Assembly: GCA_001270045.2 (NCBI GenBank)
Contig: DF970686.1
Location: 503,048 to 567,047, forward strand
Reading direction: 5' to 3'
DNA from: Bacteroidales bacterium 6E
Lineage (GTDB): Bacteria; Bacteroidota; Bacteroidia; Bacteroidales; Prolixibacteraceae
Length of the DNA: 64,000 nt
Part shown: positions 37,719 to 45,230 of the stretch, one piece after another
Layout: each line of letters starts with the position of its first letter
How positions within the stretch are numbered: position 1 is the first letter of the stretch
The notes under the pieces: model-generated
Database searches by the model: none
Seen by the model: only the letters and a program-made list of their open reading frames with translations
Told to the model about the DNA's origin: nothing
Position numbers and translations under genes: made by a program

Positions 37719-37748
37719 TTTCCTGACAGTGGGGTGACAACCAGGAAA
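37719..37748 (-). promoter_or_regulatory. Conserved leader hairpin, copy 2
   Basis: TTTCCTG and CAGGAAA stem with a G-rich loop, matching copy 1 at 32895-32925 in stem, loop motif and distance to the start codon. Confidence 0.5.
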
Positions 37749-37813
37749 AGGCTTAATCAAAAACGTACTTGATGCGACTTATTTCTAATATGAATTTACG
37801 ACAATTCAATGCC

Positions 37814-37846
37814 AAAAATCCATCCGTGATTTTACCTATTTTTTAC
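37814..37846 (-). promoter_or_regulatory. Conserved upstream block, copy 2
   Basis: AAAAATCCATCCGT followed by TATTTTTTAC, as in copy 1 at 33001-33033. It lies between the response-regulator gene and the giant T9SS gene. Confidence 0.5.
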
Positions 37847-37930
37847 AATTTGCATCATTTGTTGGATGTTTGCAAATTATTTAATGTCAGTATAATACGA
37901 AGTATGTTGCTGTTGGGGGTCCGAAGCTGG

Positions 37931-38581
37931 TCAGTTGATGTTGTTTTGCATGGAGTATTTGATCAGCTCGACAGTTGTCTTCAGTCCCAGTTTTGCCAGG
38001 ATGTTTCTTTTATGCGATTCAACGGTGCGTGGACTGATATACAACTTTTGACCAATTTGTTTGTAAGACATGCCCTGGCCAAGATGACGGAGGATCAGGG
38101 ATTCCCGGTCGGTAAGGGACTTTTTATTCGCAATGGTTTCCAAGTCATTGCTTGACATTGAGTTCAATTCATCCTCATTATCGAGGTACAGGGAAGGATA
38201 TTGTTCCATACCATTACATACTTTCTTTATGGCTTTCAGCAAATCTTCCGGTAATACATTGTTCAGGACAATTCCTTTTACACCCAAACGCAGATAGTCC
38301 TGAAAGCAAACTGAAAAATCGGGTCGGGCAATGATAAAAACAGGAATGTTTTTCAACCATCTGACCGCTTTCCTTAGAATTGGGGTGCCACCCTGATCGC
38401 AATGATAGGCATCCATCACGACCAGATCCGGTTTTGTATTGGAAAGCAATTGCTTAAAATCATCAATTCCATTGGCTTCGCCAATGACATCGAACTCTGT
38501 CTCCCGTTCGAGCAATAACCTTATACCACGGCTGAATAGAGGATAGCTTTCAAGTATCAAAATTTTGCATGGTGAATTCAT
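37931..38581 (-). CDS. LuxR/NarL-family response regulator
   Basis: The 216-aa product has a receiver domain (residues ~5-120) and a LuxR-type helix-turn-helix (~150-210: SLTDRESLILRHLGQGMSYKQIGQKLYISPRTVESHKRNI). The likely phospho-acceptor is the Asp in LVVMDAYH. The acidic pair near the N-terminus, normally two Asp, reads ILESYPLF, with only one acidic residue. The usual Thr/Ser before the fifth strand's Lys region is Ala (FIIARPD). The receiver may therefore be phosphorylated poorly or not at all. No kinase gene is adjacent. It is co-directional with, and upstream of, the giant T9SS gene. I chose ATG 38581 (MNSPCKILIL) over the longer start at 38605. Confidence 0.88.
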   Translation of the reverse strand: MNSPCKILILESYPLFSRGIRLLLERETEFDVIGEANGIDDFKQLLSNTKPDLVVMDAYHCDQGGTPILRKAVRWLKNIPVFIIARPDFSVCFQDYLRLGVKGIVLNNVLPEDLLKAIKKVCNGMEQYPSLYLDNEDELNSMSSNDLETIANKKSLTDRESLILRHLGQGMSYKQIGQKLYISPRTVESHKRNILAKLGLKTTVELIKYSMQNNIN

Positions 38582-38930
38582 TGGAGGGTAACGATAAATT
38601 GACACGCAATGGGTAAGGTACAGACCGGTATTTTGGGTTCAGTGGTCTCATATGCCATGAAATTTTATGGGATATTAAAGTTACTGATTTATACTGAGAT
38701 GTGCAAATGGAGATTGACTATAATTTAGAATAATTGCAATTTGTTTATGAGCAAATGATTTTTTTGAATGAACACCAGAATTTAACCTATGAATGGTCTT
38801 GTAATTCATGTATCATTAATACTTGGCAATAAATTAGCAGGTGCTCTGATCGTTTTCTTCCAGATTTCCTATTTTCGTAATTTATCGAGAAATCCAATAC
38901 CAATATTTCTGAATCAAAAATCCTTTAACT
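38582..38930. other. Divergent region between response regulator and esterase genes
   Basis: It holds the candidate regulator promoter at 38676-38707 and a TATTTTCG box (38870-38877) about 54 bases before the esterase start. An 84-codon frame at 38789 runs out of phase into the esterase gene and does not look real. Confidence 0.5.
38676..38707 (-). promoter_or_regulatory. Candidate promoter of the response-regulator gene
   Basis: The minus strand reads TTTG, 20 bases, TAACTTTA, close to the Bacteroidota consensus but with A in place of the final G. Confidence 0.4.
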
Positions 38931-40103
38931 ATGAAAAAGAGATACCTGTTTACCTTTTACATACTGCTATTATCTGTCTTTACCTCCGTTGGACAGCAAG
39001 CGTTGTTTGGTGGCCAAAATATTGTGTCGCCCGAAGTTCATGACGACAATCGGGTTACTTTCCGTTTTATGGCTCCCGGGGCCTCGGAGGTGAAGCTGAT
39101 GGGCGACTGGATGCCTGGCGAGGGATGGACACCGGGTTCAGTAGTGATGACCAAGGACGGAAACGGATTGTGGTCGTATACCACAGAGCCTCTGCACTCT
39201 GATTTGTTTGGCTATTCTTTTTCGGTGGATGGAATTCGAACCACCGATCCCAATAATGTTTACCTGATCAGGGATGTGGCATCGGTGACCAATGTGTTTA
39301 TCACCAAGGGTGGCATCGGTGACCTTTATAGCGTAAACAACGTTCCTCACGGTACGGTTACCCGCCGCTGGTATGAATCGCCCGGACTGGACAAGACAAG
39401 GAGGGTTACCATTTATACCCCTCCGGGCTACGAGAACGGCACTGAAAAGTACCCGGTTTTATATCTGCTGCATGGAATGGGTGGTGATGAAGAGGCGTGG
39501 ATTGCCCTTGGAAGGACTTCCCAGATTCTGGATAACCTGATCGCCCGGGGAAAGGCCAAACCCATGATCGTAGTGATGACCAACGGGAATGTCGCCCAGG
39601 AGGCGGCACCTGGTGAATCCAGCCTGGGATTATATAAACCAACCATGCAATTGCCCAATACCATGGATGGGACCATGGAACAAACTTTTATCGACGTAAT
39701 CAGGTTTGTGGACAAGCAATACCGCACCATTCCCGAAAAGAAAGGCCGGGCTATCGCAGGACTCTCCATGGGAGGTTACCATTCATTGCATATTTCAAGA
39801 TATTATCCTGAAACTTTCGATTATATCGGACTTTTCTCTCCTGCCATCATGCCTGATGCCAGGGTTCAGTCGAAGGTATATGAAAACTTTGACGAGACTT
39901 TGCAAAAACAGATGGAGAACGGTTATAAACTCTACTGGATCGCCATTGGCAAAACCGATTTCCTGTTCAAGCATGTTTCGGATTACAGGGCAAAACTCGA
40001 CCAGATGAAGATGCCCTACATCTATCGGGAAAGTGAGGGAGGCCACACCTGGACCAACTGGAGGGTGTACCTGTCGGAGTTTGTCCCCATGCTCTTTCAG
40101 TAG
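38931..40103 (+). CDS. Secreted esterase with N-terminal E-set/CBM48-like domain
   Basis: The 390-aa product has a signal peptide (YLFTFYILLLSVFTSVGQQ). An Ig-like E-set domain (residues ~30-125; VTFRFMAPGASEVKLMGDW) precedes an alpha/beta-hydrolase of the esterase D/XynZ type (~145-390). The nucleophile is the Ser in GLSMGGYHS, and the His in EGGHTWTNW is the likely catalytic base. This architecture is typical of acetyl- or feruloyl-xylan esterases that remove ester groups from plant polysaccharide, but no other polysaccharide-degradation gene is beside it. It ends at a shared bidirectional terminator. Confidence 0.88.
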   Translation: MKKRYLFTFYILLLSVFTSVGQQALFGGQNIVSPEVHDDNRVTFRFMAPGASEVKLMGDWMPGEGWTPGSVVMTKDGNGLWSYTTEPLHSDLFGYSFSVDGIRTTDPNNVYLIRDVASVTNVFITKGGIGDLYSVNNVPHGTVTRRWYESPGLDKTRRVTIYTPPGYENGTEKYPVLYLLHGMGGDEEAWIALGRTSQILDNLIARGKAKPMIVVMTNGNVAQEAAPGESSLGLYKPTMQLPNTMDGTMEQTFIDVIRFVDKQYRTIPEKKGRAIAGLSMGGYHSLHISRYYPETFDYIGLFSPAIMPDARVQSKVYENFDETLQKQMENGYKLYWIAIGKTDFLFKHVSDYRAKLDQMKMPYIYRESEGGHTWTNWRVYLSEFVPMLFQ

Positions 40104-40107
40104 AAAA

Positions 40108-40150
40108 GAAAAATCCAGAAATCTGATCATCAGGTCTCTGGATTTTTTTT
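40108..40150. terminator. Bidirectional terminator between esterase gene and tRNA-Leu
   Basis: AAATCCAGA pairs with TCTGGATTT, with further imperfect pairing inside. It is flanked by A-rich DNA on the left and eight T on the right, so it can stop transcripts from both sides. Confidence 0.8.
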
Positions 40151-40151
40151 G

Positions 40152-40235
40152 TGCCCGGGGCGGGACTCGAACCCGCACGTCATTGCTGACACTGGATTTT
40201 GAGTCCAGCGCGTCTACCAATTCCGCCACCCGGGC
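40152..40235 (-). tRNA. tRNA-Leu (CAA)
   Basis: The minus strand folds into an 84-nt class II cloverleaf with a 7-bp acceptor (GCCCGGG/CCCGGGC), anticodon loop CTCAAAA and a long variable arm (TGTCAGCAATGACG region), as expected for leucine. CCA is not encoded. Confidence 0.95.
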
Positions 40236-40248
40236 GTTTGAAGCGATG

Positions 40249-40256
40249 CAAAACTA
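40249..40256 (-). promoter_or_regulatory. -7 box of tRNA-Leu
   Basis: The minus strand reads TAGTTTTG, matching TAnnTTTG, then GCATCGC exactly as after the tRNA-fMet promoter box. The -33 element is poor. Confidence 0.5.
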
Positions 40257-40433
40257 ATAATTATTTCAGAATTCTGCAGTGCATGCCATAATTTTTTGAC
40301 CTGACGGATGCGAGGGTTGGTGCGACAGCTACCTTTCATTGGCAATCATGCATTTGCTACTCACTGTCTGGGGCTTCATTGACATTTTTCATACATTTAT
40401 GCTCCGGAACTAACCACCTGTCATTTCCTGTCC

Positions 40434-41024
40434 ATGGGAAAAATCGATGAAAAGGAAATATTTGTCCGGCTCGGGAAGAGTGACAAAGATGCCCTGAAAG
40501 AAATTTTTGAGGCATATTATCCTTCCTTGTGCCATTACGCATCCCATTTTCTGGGAGACCATGACCAATCGGAGGAAGTGGTGCAGGATCTCTTCGTGCG
40601 TTTATGGGAAAAGCGGGAACGTCTTGAAATATCTTTGTCTTTACGCAGTTACCTTTTCAGGTCGGTTCGCAATCAGTGCATAAACCTGATCATGCATGAA
40701 AAGGTTAAACAAAACCATGCCAGAAAAATCAGGGATGCCATCATTGAGGATGCAGCCGTGGAAGATTATTACCTGGAGGAGGAAATCTCGGAGGCTATTT
40801 CATCTGCGATTAGCGCTCTTCCTGAAAAACGTCGCGAGATTTTCCTGCTTAGCCGGCAGGAAGGTCTCAAATACCAGGAAATCGCCGTGAGACTAAATAT
40901 TTCAGTGAAAACCGTAGAGGCACAAATGGGACTGGCACTTCGGTTTCTGCGAGAGAAATGCAAAAGGATTTTTCTGTTTTTCATCTTTTTCAAAAATATT
41001 TCATCAGGCATTAAGGGTTTTTGA
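40434..41024 (+). CDS. ECF sigma factor (FecI/RpoE type)
   Basis: The 196-aa product has region 2 (residues ~20-90: IFEAYYPSLCHYA ... DQSEEVVQDLFVRLWEKR) and region 4 (~125-180: SALPEKRREIFLLSRQEGLKYQEIAVRLNISVKTVEAQM). It should direct RNA polymerase to its own operon and possibly others. A FecR anti-sigma gene follows 24 bases later. In Bacteroidota such pairs are normally coupled to a TonB-dependent receptor; none is present here. Confidence 0.93.
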   Translation: MGKIDEKEIFVRLGKSDKDALKEIFEAYYPSLCHYASHFLGDHDQSEEVVQDLFVRLWEKRERLEISLSLRSYLFRSVRNQCINLIMHEKVKQNHARKIRDAIIEDAAVEDYYLEEEISEAISSAISALPEKRREIFLLSRQEGLKYQEIAVRLNISVKTVEAQMGLALRFLREKCKRIFLFFIFFKNISSGIKGF

Positions 41025-41048
41025 TGGGTAGCTTGTCATACCGATACA

Positions 41049-42098
41049 ATGGAAACAAAAAGCGAAATAGGGAATCCGATAGACGAACTGATAGCCAAAT
41101 ATCTTTCTGGTGAGGCGAATGAGCAGGAACGTCAGGAAATTGAAGCCTGGGCTGGCCAGTCGGGCGAAAACCTGGCAGTACTGGATGAATCACGCAGAAC
41201 CTTTGAAAGGGCAGGGCTTTGGCTTGGACAAAGGAGGTATGATGCCTCCGCGGCCTGGTCAGATCTGCAACAAAGGCTGGATGGATCGTCGAATGTGGTT
41301 ACCCTGAAGCCGGCAACCGGACAGGGATTGTTTGTATCCAGGATCCTCAAGATTGCAGCTTCCCTTTTGATCGCCATTTCTTTGGGTCTTGCCGGATATT
41401 ACCTGGGGTTCAGGAATCATCAGCCGGCCGTATATACCGAGGTAATGTCGGGACAGCGGCAGGTTCTTGACCAGGTGATCCTTCCCGACGGAACCTTGGT
41501 TACCTTGAACAGCGGCTCGAAACTTACCTATCCCCGTGAGTTCTCCGGAACCTCCAGGGAAGTGAGTATTTCCGGGGAAGCCTTCTTTGATGTGGTTCCC
41601 GATCCATCTCGTCCTTTTATCATTGCGGCCGGCAATGCGAACATCAGGGTACTGGGAACTTCCTTTAACGTTCTGGCTTATCCGGGCGATACCCTTGTAG
41701 AGGTGGTTGTAGAGACGGGCAAGGTTCAGGTCACTGCATCCGGCAATGAAGACCAGGTGGCAGAAAATCTCCTGCTTGATCCGGGTGAAAAAGGTACCTA
41801 CCTCCAAAGAAATGGCTCCCTCTATAAGGGGATGAATAACGATCCTAACTTCTCGGCCTGGAGGACCCATCAGTTTGAATTCAATGAAACGACTCTTATC
41901 GAAGTCGCGCGGCTTCTTGAAAAGGTCTACTTTGTTGAAGTCACTTTTTCTGACCCGTCGATCGGGAACCTGCAGCTTACGGCCAGTTTCGATCAGCAAC
42001 CGGTTGAATTTATCCTGGATGTGATCCGGCTGACTTTCCAGCTTGAACTAACCCAAAGCAACGGTCATTATTTTTTAACACAGCGTGCCAACCATTAA
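41049..42098 (+). CDS. FecR-family anti-sigma factor
   Basis: The 349-aa product has an N-terminal cytoplasmic anti-sigma part (residues 1-~95) and one membrane helix (IAASLLIAISLGLAGYYLGF, ~105-125). A periplasmic FecR domain follows (VILPDGTLVTLNSGSKLTYP ... ISGEAFFDVV ... LGTSFNVLAY), then a C-terminal DUF4974/STN-like domain (FEFNETTLIEVARLLEKVY). It should hold the upstream sigma factor inactive until a periplasmic signal arrives. The stop is 12 bases before the protease gene. Confidence 0.93.
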   Translation: METKSEIGNPIDELIAKYLSGEANEQERQEIEAWAGQSGENLAVLDESRRTFERAGLWLGQRRYDASAAWSDLQQRLDGSSNVVTLKPATGQGLFVSRILKIAASLLIAISLGLAGYYLGFRNHQPAVYTEVMSGQRQVLDQVILPDGTLVTLNSGSKLTYPREFSGTSREVSISGEAFFDVVPDPSRPFIIAAGNANIRVLGTSFNVLAYPGDTLVEVVVETGKVQVTASGNEDQVAENLLLDPGEKGTYLQRNGSLYKGMNNDPNFSAWRTHQFEFNETTLIEVARLLEKVYFVEVTFSDPSIGNLQLTASFDQQPVEFILDVIRLTFQLELTQSNGHYFLTQRANH

Positions 42099-42110
42099 TG
42101 CCTGAAAGTC

Positions 42111-43673
42111 ATGAAAACACTAAAATCATCTGTTATCGCCATTATGGCATTTTTCCTGTTGACCTTCCTGATTCCATTCAGCGGAGCTTCACAGGAAAAG
42201 AAAACCGCAACTGCACTCGACCAGAATATCAGTATTTATGCTGAAAACGAGCCACTCTCTGAAGTTATTGAGAAGATATGCAAATACCTCAATATCGATT
42301 ATTCCTATAATGCCAAGTTGGTCCAGGACAAGAAAATCAGCCTGAACGTATCCAATAAGCCCATCAAGTTTGTTCTTGATAAATTGATGCAGGATTTCTA
42401 CCTGATATTCGAGATTGAAGGTAACCTCATGGTTGTCAGGGAATATGTCCCCCTCGAAGAATCGGTCGATTATGAGCGTACTGCCCGGGATTTCGGTGTC
42501 AACCGGGGATTCATGATCGAGAATCCCAGAGACAAGTCAGTGACCATCAAATTCAAGTCGGCCAGCAACCTGATCATCATTCCGGTAACCATCAACAATT
42601 CGGATACCCTGAATTTCATTCTGGATACCGGTGTCCGTTACCCTATCATCACCGAGCTTCCTTTTGTCAACAAATTGAATCTCAATTACCTGACTCCTGT
42701 CGAAGTGAAAGGTCTGGGTGAGGGTGAAACACTGACTGCTTACCGATCGGGATCCAATACCATGAAGATTGAGGGAATGGTTGCCCGAAACCAGGAAGTA
42801 CAGATGATCATCGACGAAAACTTCCAGATTAGCCATATCCTCGGAATTCCCGTTCATGGCCTGATTGGGTTCAACCTGTTCAAGGATTATGTTGTCAGGA
42901 TTGATTACCAGAGGGAAAGCCTGACACTTTACCGTCCGGAACATTTCAAATACCGGGATCGCGAAAGGGATATCATTATGCCACTGGATATTGACAACAA
43001 TAAACCCTATATCCATACCAGCATTGTCATGGAAGACCTGACCGAGGTTCCCGTTCGACTCCTGGTGGATACCGGTGCGAGCGATGCCTTGTGGCTGGCC
43101 GAAAAGTCGGATGCACGCATCAAGATTCCGGAACGACGGATGGACAGTTTCCTGGGCCGTGGACTTTCGGGTGACCTGTTTGGTACAAAAGGCAGGATTG
43201 ATGCCATTTGGGTAGGGCCCCTGGTACTCCCAAAACCTATTGTAGCCTTTCCGGAAGATGAACTGATTCTTCAATTGATTTCGGCCAACGACAGGAATGG
43301 TACCCTGGGGGCTGAAATCCTTCGCCGGTTCATTGTTACCATCGACTACCGGAATTCACGCCTTACACTTACCCGGACACCGCTTGTAAAAGAAGCTTTC
43401 AACTACAATATGAGCGGAATGGAAGTAATAAATCCAATGCCCGGATTACCTATATTTACGATTGCTTCCGTCCAGGAGAATTCTCCTGCATGGCTGGCCG
43501 GACTCAAAGAGAACGACCAGATACTCTCGATCAATAACAATAACCATAATTCAATGACACTCAACGATATCAACCTATTGCTGCAAAGCAAGGAAAATCG
43601 AAAGGTGAAAATCAAGGTGCTGCGTGATGGAGAAGAACTCCGCACCTCATTTGAACTGAAAAGCGAAATTTGA
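42111..43673 (+). CDS. STN-domain aspartyl protease with C-terminal PDZ domain
   Basis: The 520-aa product has a signal peptide and an STN domain (residues ~39-110, ISIYAENEPLSEVIEKICKYL). Two retropepsin-like halves follow, with FILDTGVRYP (Asp172) and LLVDTGASDALW (Asp320), then a PDZ domain (~445-515, SPAWLAGLKENDQILSI). Clan AA enzymes need two catalytic Asp, and here one chain supplies both. It is predicted to act in the periplasm. STN domains usually belong to TonB receptors or FecR C-termini, so a protease carrying one may sense or cleave a signalling partner of the FecR protein encoded just upstream (inference). The next gene overlaps its stop (TGATG). Confidence 0.85.
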   Translation: MKTLKSSVIAIMAFFLLTFLIPFSGASQEKKTATALDQNISIYAENEPLSEVIEKICKYLNIDYSYNAKLVQDKKISLNVSNKPIKFVLDKLMQDFYLIFEIEGNLMVVREYVPLEESVDYERTARDFGVNRGFMIENPRDKSVTIKFKSASNLIIIPVTINNSDTLNFILDTGVRYPIITELPFVNKLNLNYLTPVEVKGLGEGETLTAYRSGSNTMKIEGMVARNQEVQMIIDENFQISHILGIPVHGLIGFNLFKDYVVRIDYQRESLTLYRPEHFKYRDRERDIIMPLDIDNNKPYIHTSIVMEDLTEVPVRLLVDTGASDALWLAEKSDARIKIPERRMDSFLGRGLSGDLFGTKGRIDAIWVGPLVLPKPIVAFPEDELILQLISANDRNGTLGAEILRRFIVTIDYRNSRLTLTRTPLVKEAFNYNMSGMEVINPMPGLPIFTIASVQENSPAWLAGLKENDQILSINNNNHNSMTLNDINLLLQSKENRKVKIKVLRDGEELRTSFELKSEI

Positions 43674-45220
43674 TGATCTTATCCGCAAGGGCGGCAGGCC
43701 TTTTTTTCCTGCTGCTTGTCTCACTGGGGTCCTCAGGGAGGCAGCAGCAGGATTCTGTTTTGAACAGGATAGTCTCGGTTCATGCAGACAGTACCTCCAT
43801 TGCCAACGTCCTTCGTCAAATTACCCTGCAGGAAGATATATATTTTTCTTATGATGCCTCCCTGGTCAACGCTGAGCGGAATGTTACCGTAAACAGGGAG
43901 CGCGAACCTTTGATCAACATCCTGAATGTCCTTTTTCCCCATGGTGAATTCAGTTTTGTGGAAAAGGAGGATTATATCATTATCACCTCGGTTGAAGACC
44001 AGATAAGTCCTCCTTCCGGGGACCAGGCAGAAGAAGGGCCGAGGTTTGCGTATATCCGGGGAAAGGTAACCGACCTGGTTACTCGGGAACCACTTTCCTA
44101 TGTCAGTATTTCAATCAAGGGGCATCCATATGGGACCATTACCAACCTGGATGGGGAATATATCTTTAAAATCCCTGAGACCTTCTGGAAGGATTCAGTG
44201 ATCTTCAGTTTCGTCGGTTTCACTTCAGGCATGTTCTCACACCAACAGCTTCTTGAAAATGGATCTGTCCAGTTGAGACCTGTCACCATCCGGATACGGG
44301 AAGTAAGGGTAAGGGCAGTATCTGTCGAAGAGATTCTTGACGGAATCCGTGAGAACATCACAAAAAACTATGCACTGTCAACACGTCTATATACGGGTTT
44401 TTACCGCGAAACCGTGAAACAGGATGAGGATTATATTTCGGTATCCGAAGCCGTTATGGAAGTACTGAAGGCTCCATACCATGATGAATTCAGGGAGGAT
44501 CGGGTACGCCTGATCAAAGCAAGGAGAAGTCCTGACGTAAAACCCTTTAACTGGGTAAACTTCAAGCTTCAGGGGGGACCTTACACCATCACTAAGCTGG
44601 ATGCCGTAAAAACCCATGAAACATTTCTGGATAAGGAGTTTCAGCATCTTTACCGATATACGTTGTCTGATGTCATCTGGTACCAGGATCATCCGGTCTA
44701 TGTCATCTCTTTCAGGCCTGAGAAGGGAATTTCCTATCCATTGTTCAGGGGTGAAATGTATGTCGACCGGGAAAGTTATGCCTTACTGTATGCCAGGTTC
44801 AGTCTCGACAATTATGGGCTTGGAAAGGCTGAAGAAAACCTTATCAAACGAAAACCACGGGGATTTCGTGTCAAGCCTTTGAAGGTTGAGTATATTGTTG
44901 ATTACCAGGTATTCAATCAGCGTACCTATCTGCATTCGGCCAAGGCTATCGTGGCATTTCGCGTCCGAAGCCGGGAAGATCGGGTTAACTCGGTGTTTGA
45001 GAGTGTCTCCGAATTGCTGGTCACCCAGGTCAGGAATACCGACCTGAAACGTTTTCCGGGCAAGGATCTTTTCACTATCCATGATATCTTTGCCGAGATG
45101 ACCGTCGACTATGATGAACATTTCTGGGAGAATTACAATATCATCAAACCTGATGAGGATCTCCAGCATGCGCTCAAACGGTTCCTGGATCCAGTTGAAT
45201 CAAGTACAACCAACGACTAA
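43673..45220 (+). CDS. STN plus carboxypeptidase-regulatory-like protein with unknown C-terminal domain
   Basis: The 515-aa product has a signal peptide and an STN domain (residues ~35-105, VSVHADSTSIANVLRQITLQE). A carboxypeptidase-D regulatory-like beta-sandwich follows (~125-205, IRGKVTDLVTREPLSYVSISIKG ... TNLDGEYIFKIP). A ~300-residue C-terminal region resembles the soluble parts of DUF5686-type outer-membrane proteins (YTGFYRETVKQDEDYISVSEAVMEV), but no beta-barrel is evident. The first two domains are those of a SusC-type receptor without plug or barrel. I chose ATG 43673, overlapping the previous stop by one base, over TTG 43670. Confidence 0.8.
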   Translation: MILSARAAGLFFLLLVSLGSSGRQQQDSVLNRIVSVHADSTSIANVLRQITLQEDIYFSYDASLVNAERNVTVNREREPLINILNVLFPHGEFSFVEKEDYIIITSVEDQISPPSGDQAEEGPRFAYIRGKVTDLVTREPLSYVSISIKGHPYGTITNLDGEYIFKIPETFWKDSVIFSFVGFTSGMFSHQQLLENGSVQLRPVTIRIREVRVRAVSVEEILDGIRENITKNYALSTRLYTGFYRETVKQDEDYISVSEAVMEVLKAPYHDEFREDRVRLIKARRSPDVKPFNWVNFKLQGGPYTITKLDAVKTHETFLDKEFQHLYRYTLSDVIWYQDHPVYVISFRPEKGISYPLFRGEMYVDRESYALLYARFSLDNYGLGKAEENLIKRKPRGFRVKPLKVEYIVDYQVFNQRTYLHSAKAIVAFRVRSREDRVNSVFESVSELLVTQVRNTDLKRFPGKDLFTIHDIFAEMTVDYDEHFWENYNIIKPDEDLQHALKRFLDPVESSTTND

Positions 45221-45230
45221 TAATAAAACT

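Larger units (their letters stand above)
37599..37930. other. Leader of the 33504 gene, downstream of the response-regulator gene
   Basis: It carries copy 2 of the conserved hairpin (37719-37748) and of the conserved block (37814-37846). A further shared stretch, GAATCACC-TCACAA, lies near the start codon. No coding frame is convincing. Confidence 0.5.

Noticed and set aside
41259-43274. Two long minus-strand frames (41259-41999 and 42537-43274) opposite the FecR and protease genes
   Set aside because: They lie wholly antisense to strongly supported genes, contain no recognisable motif, and have no promoter or spacing of their own.
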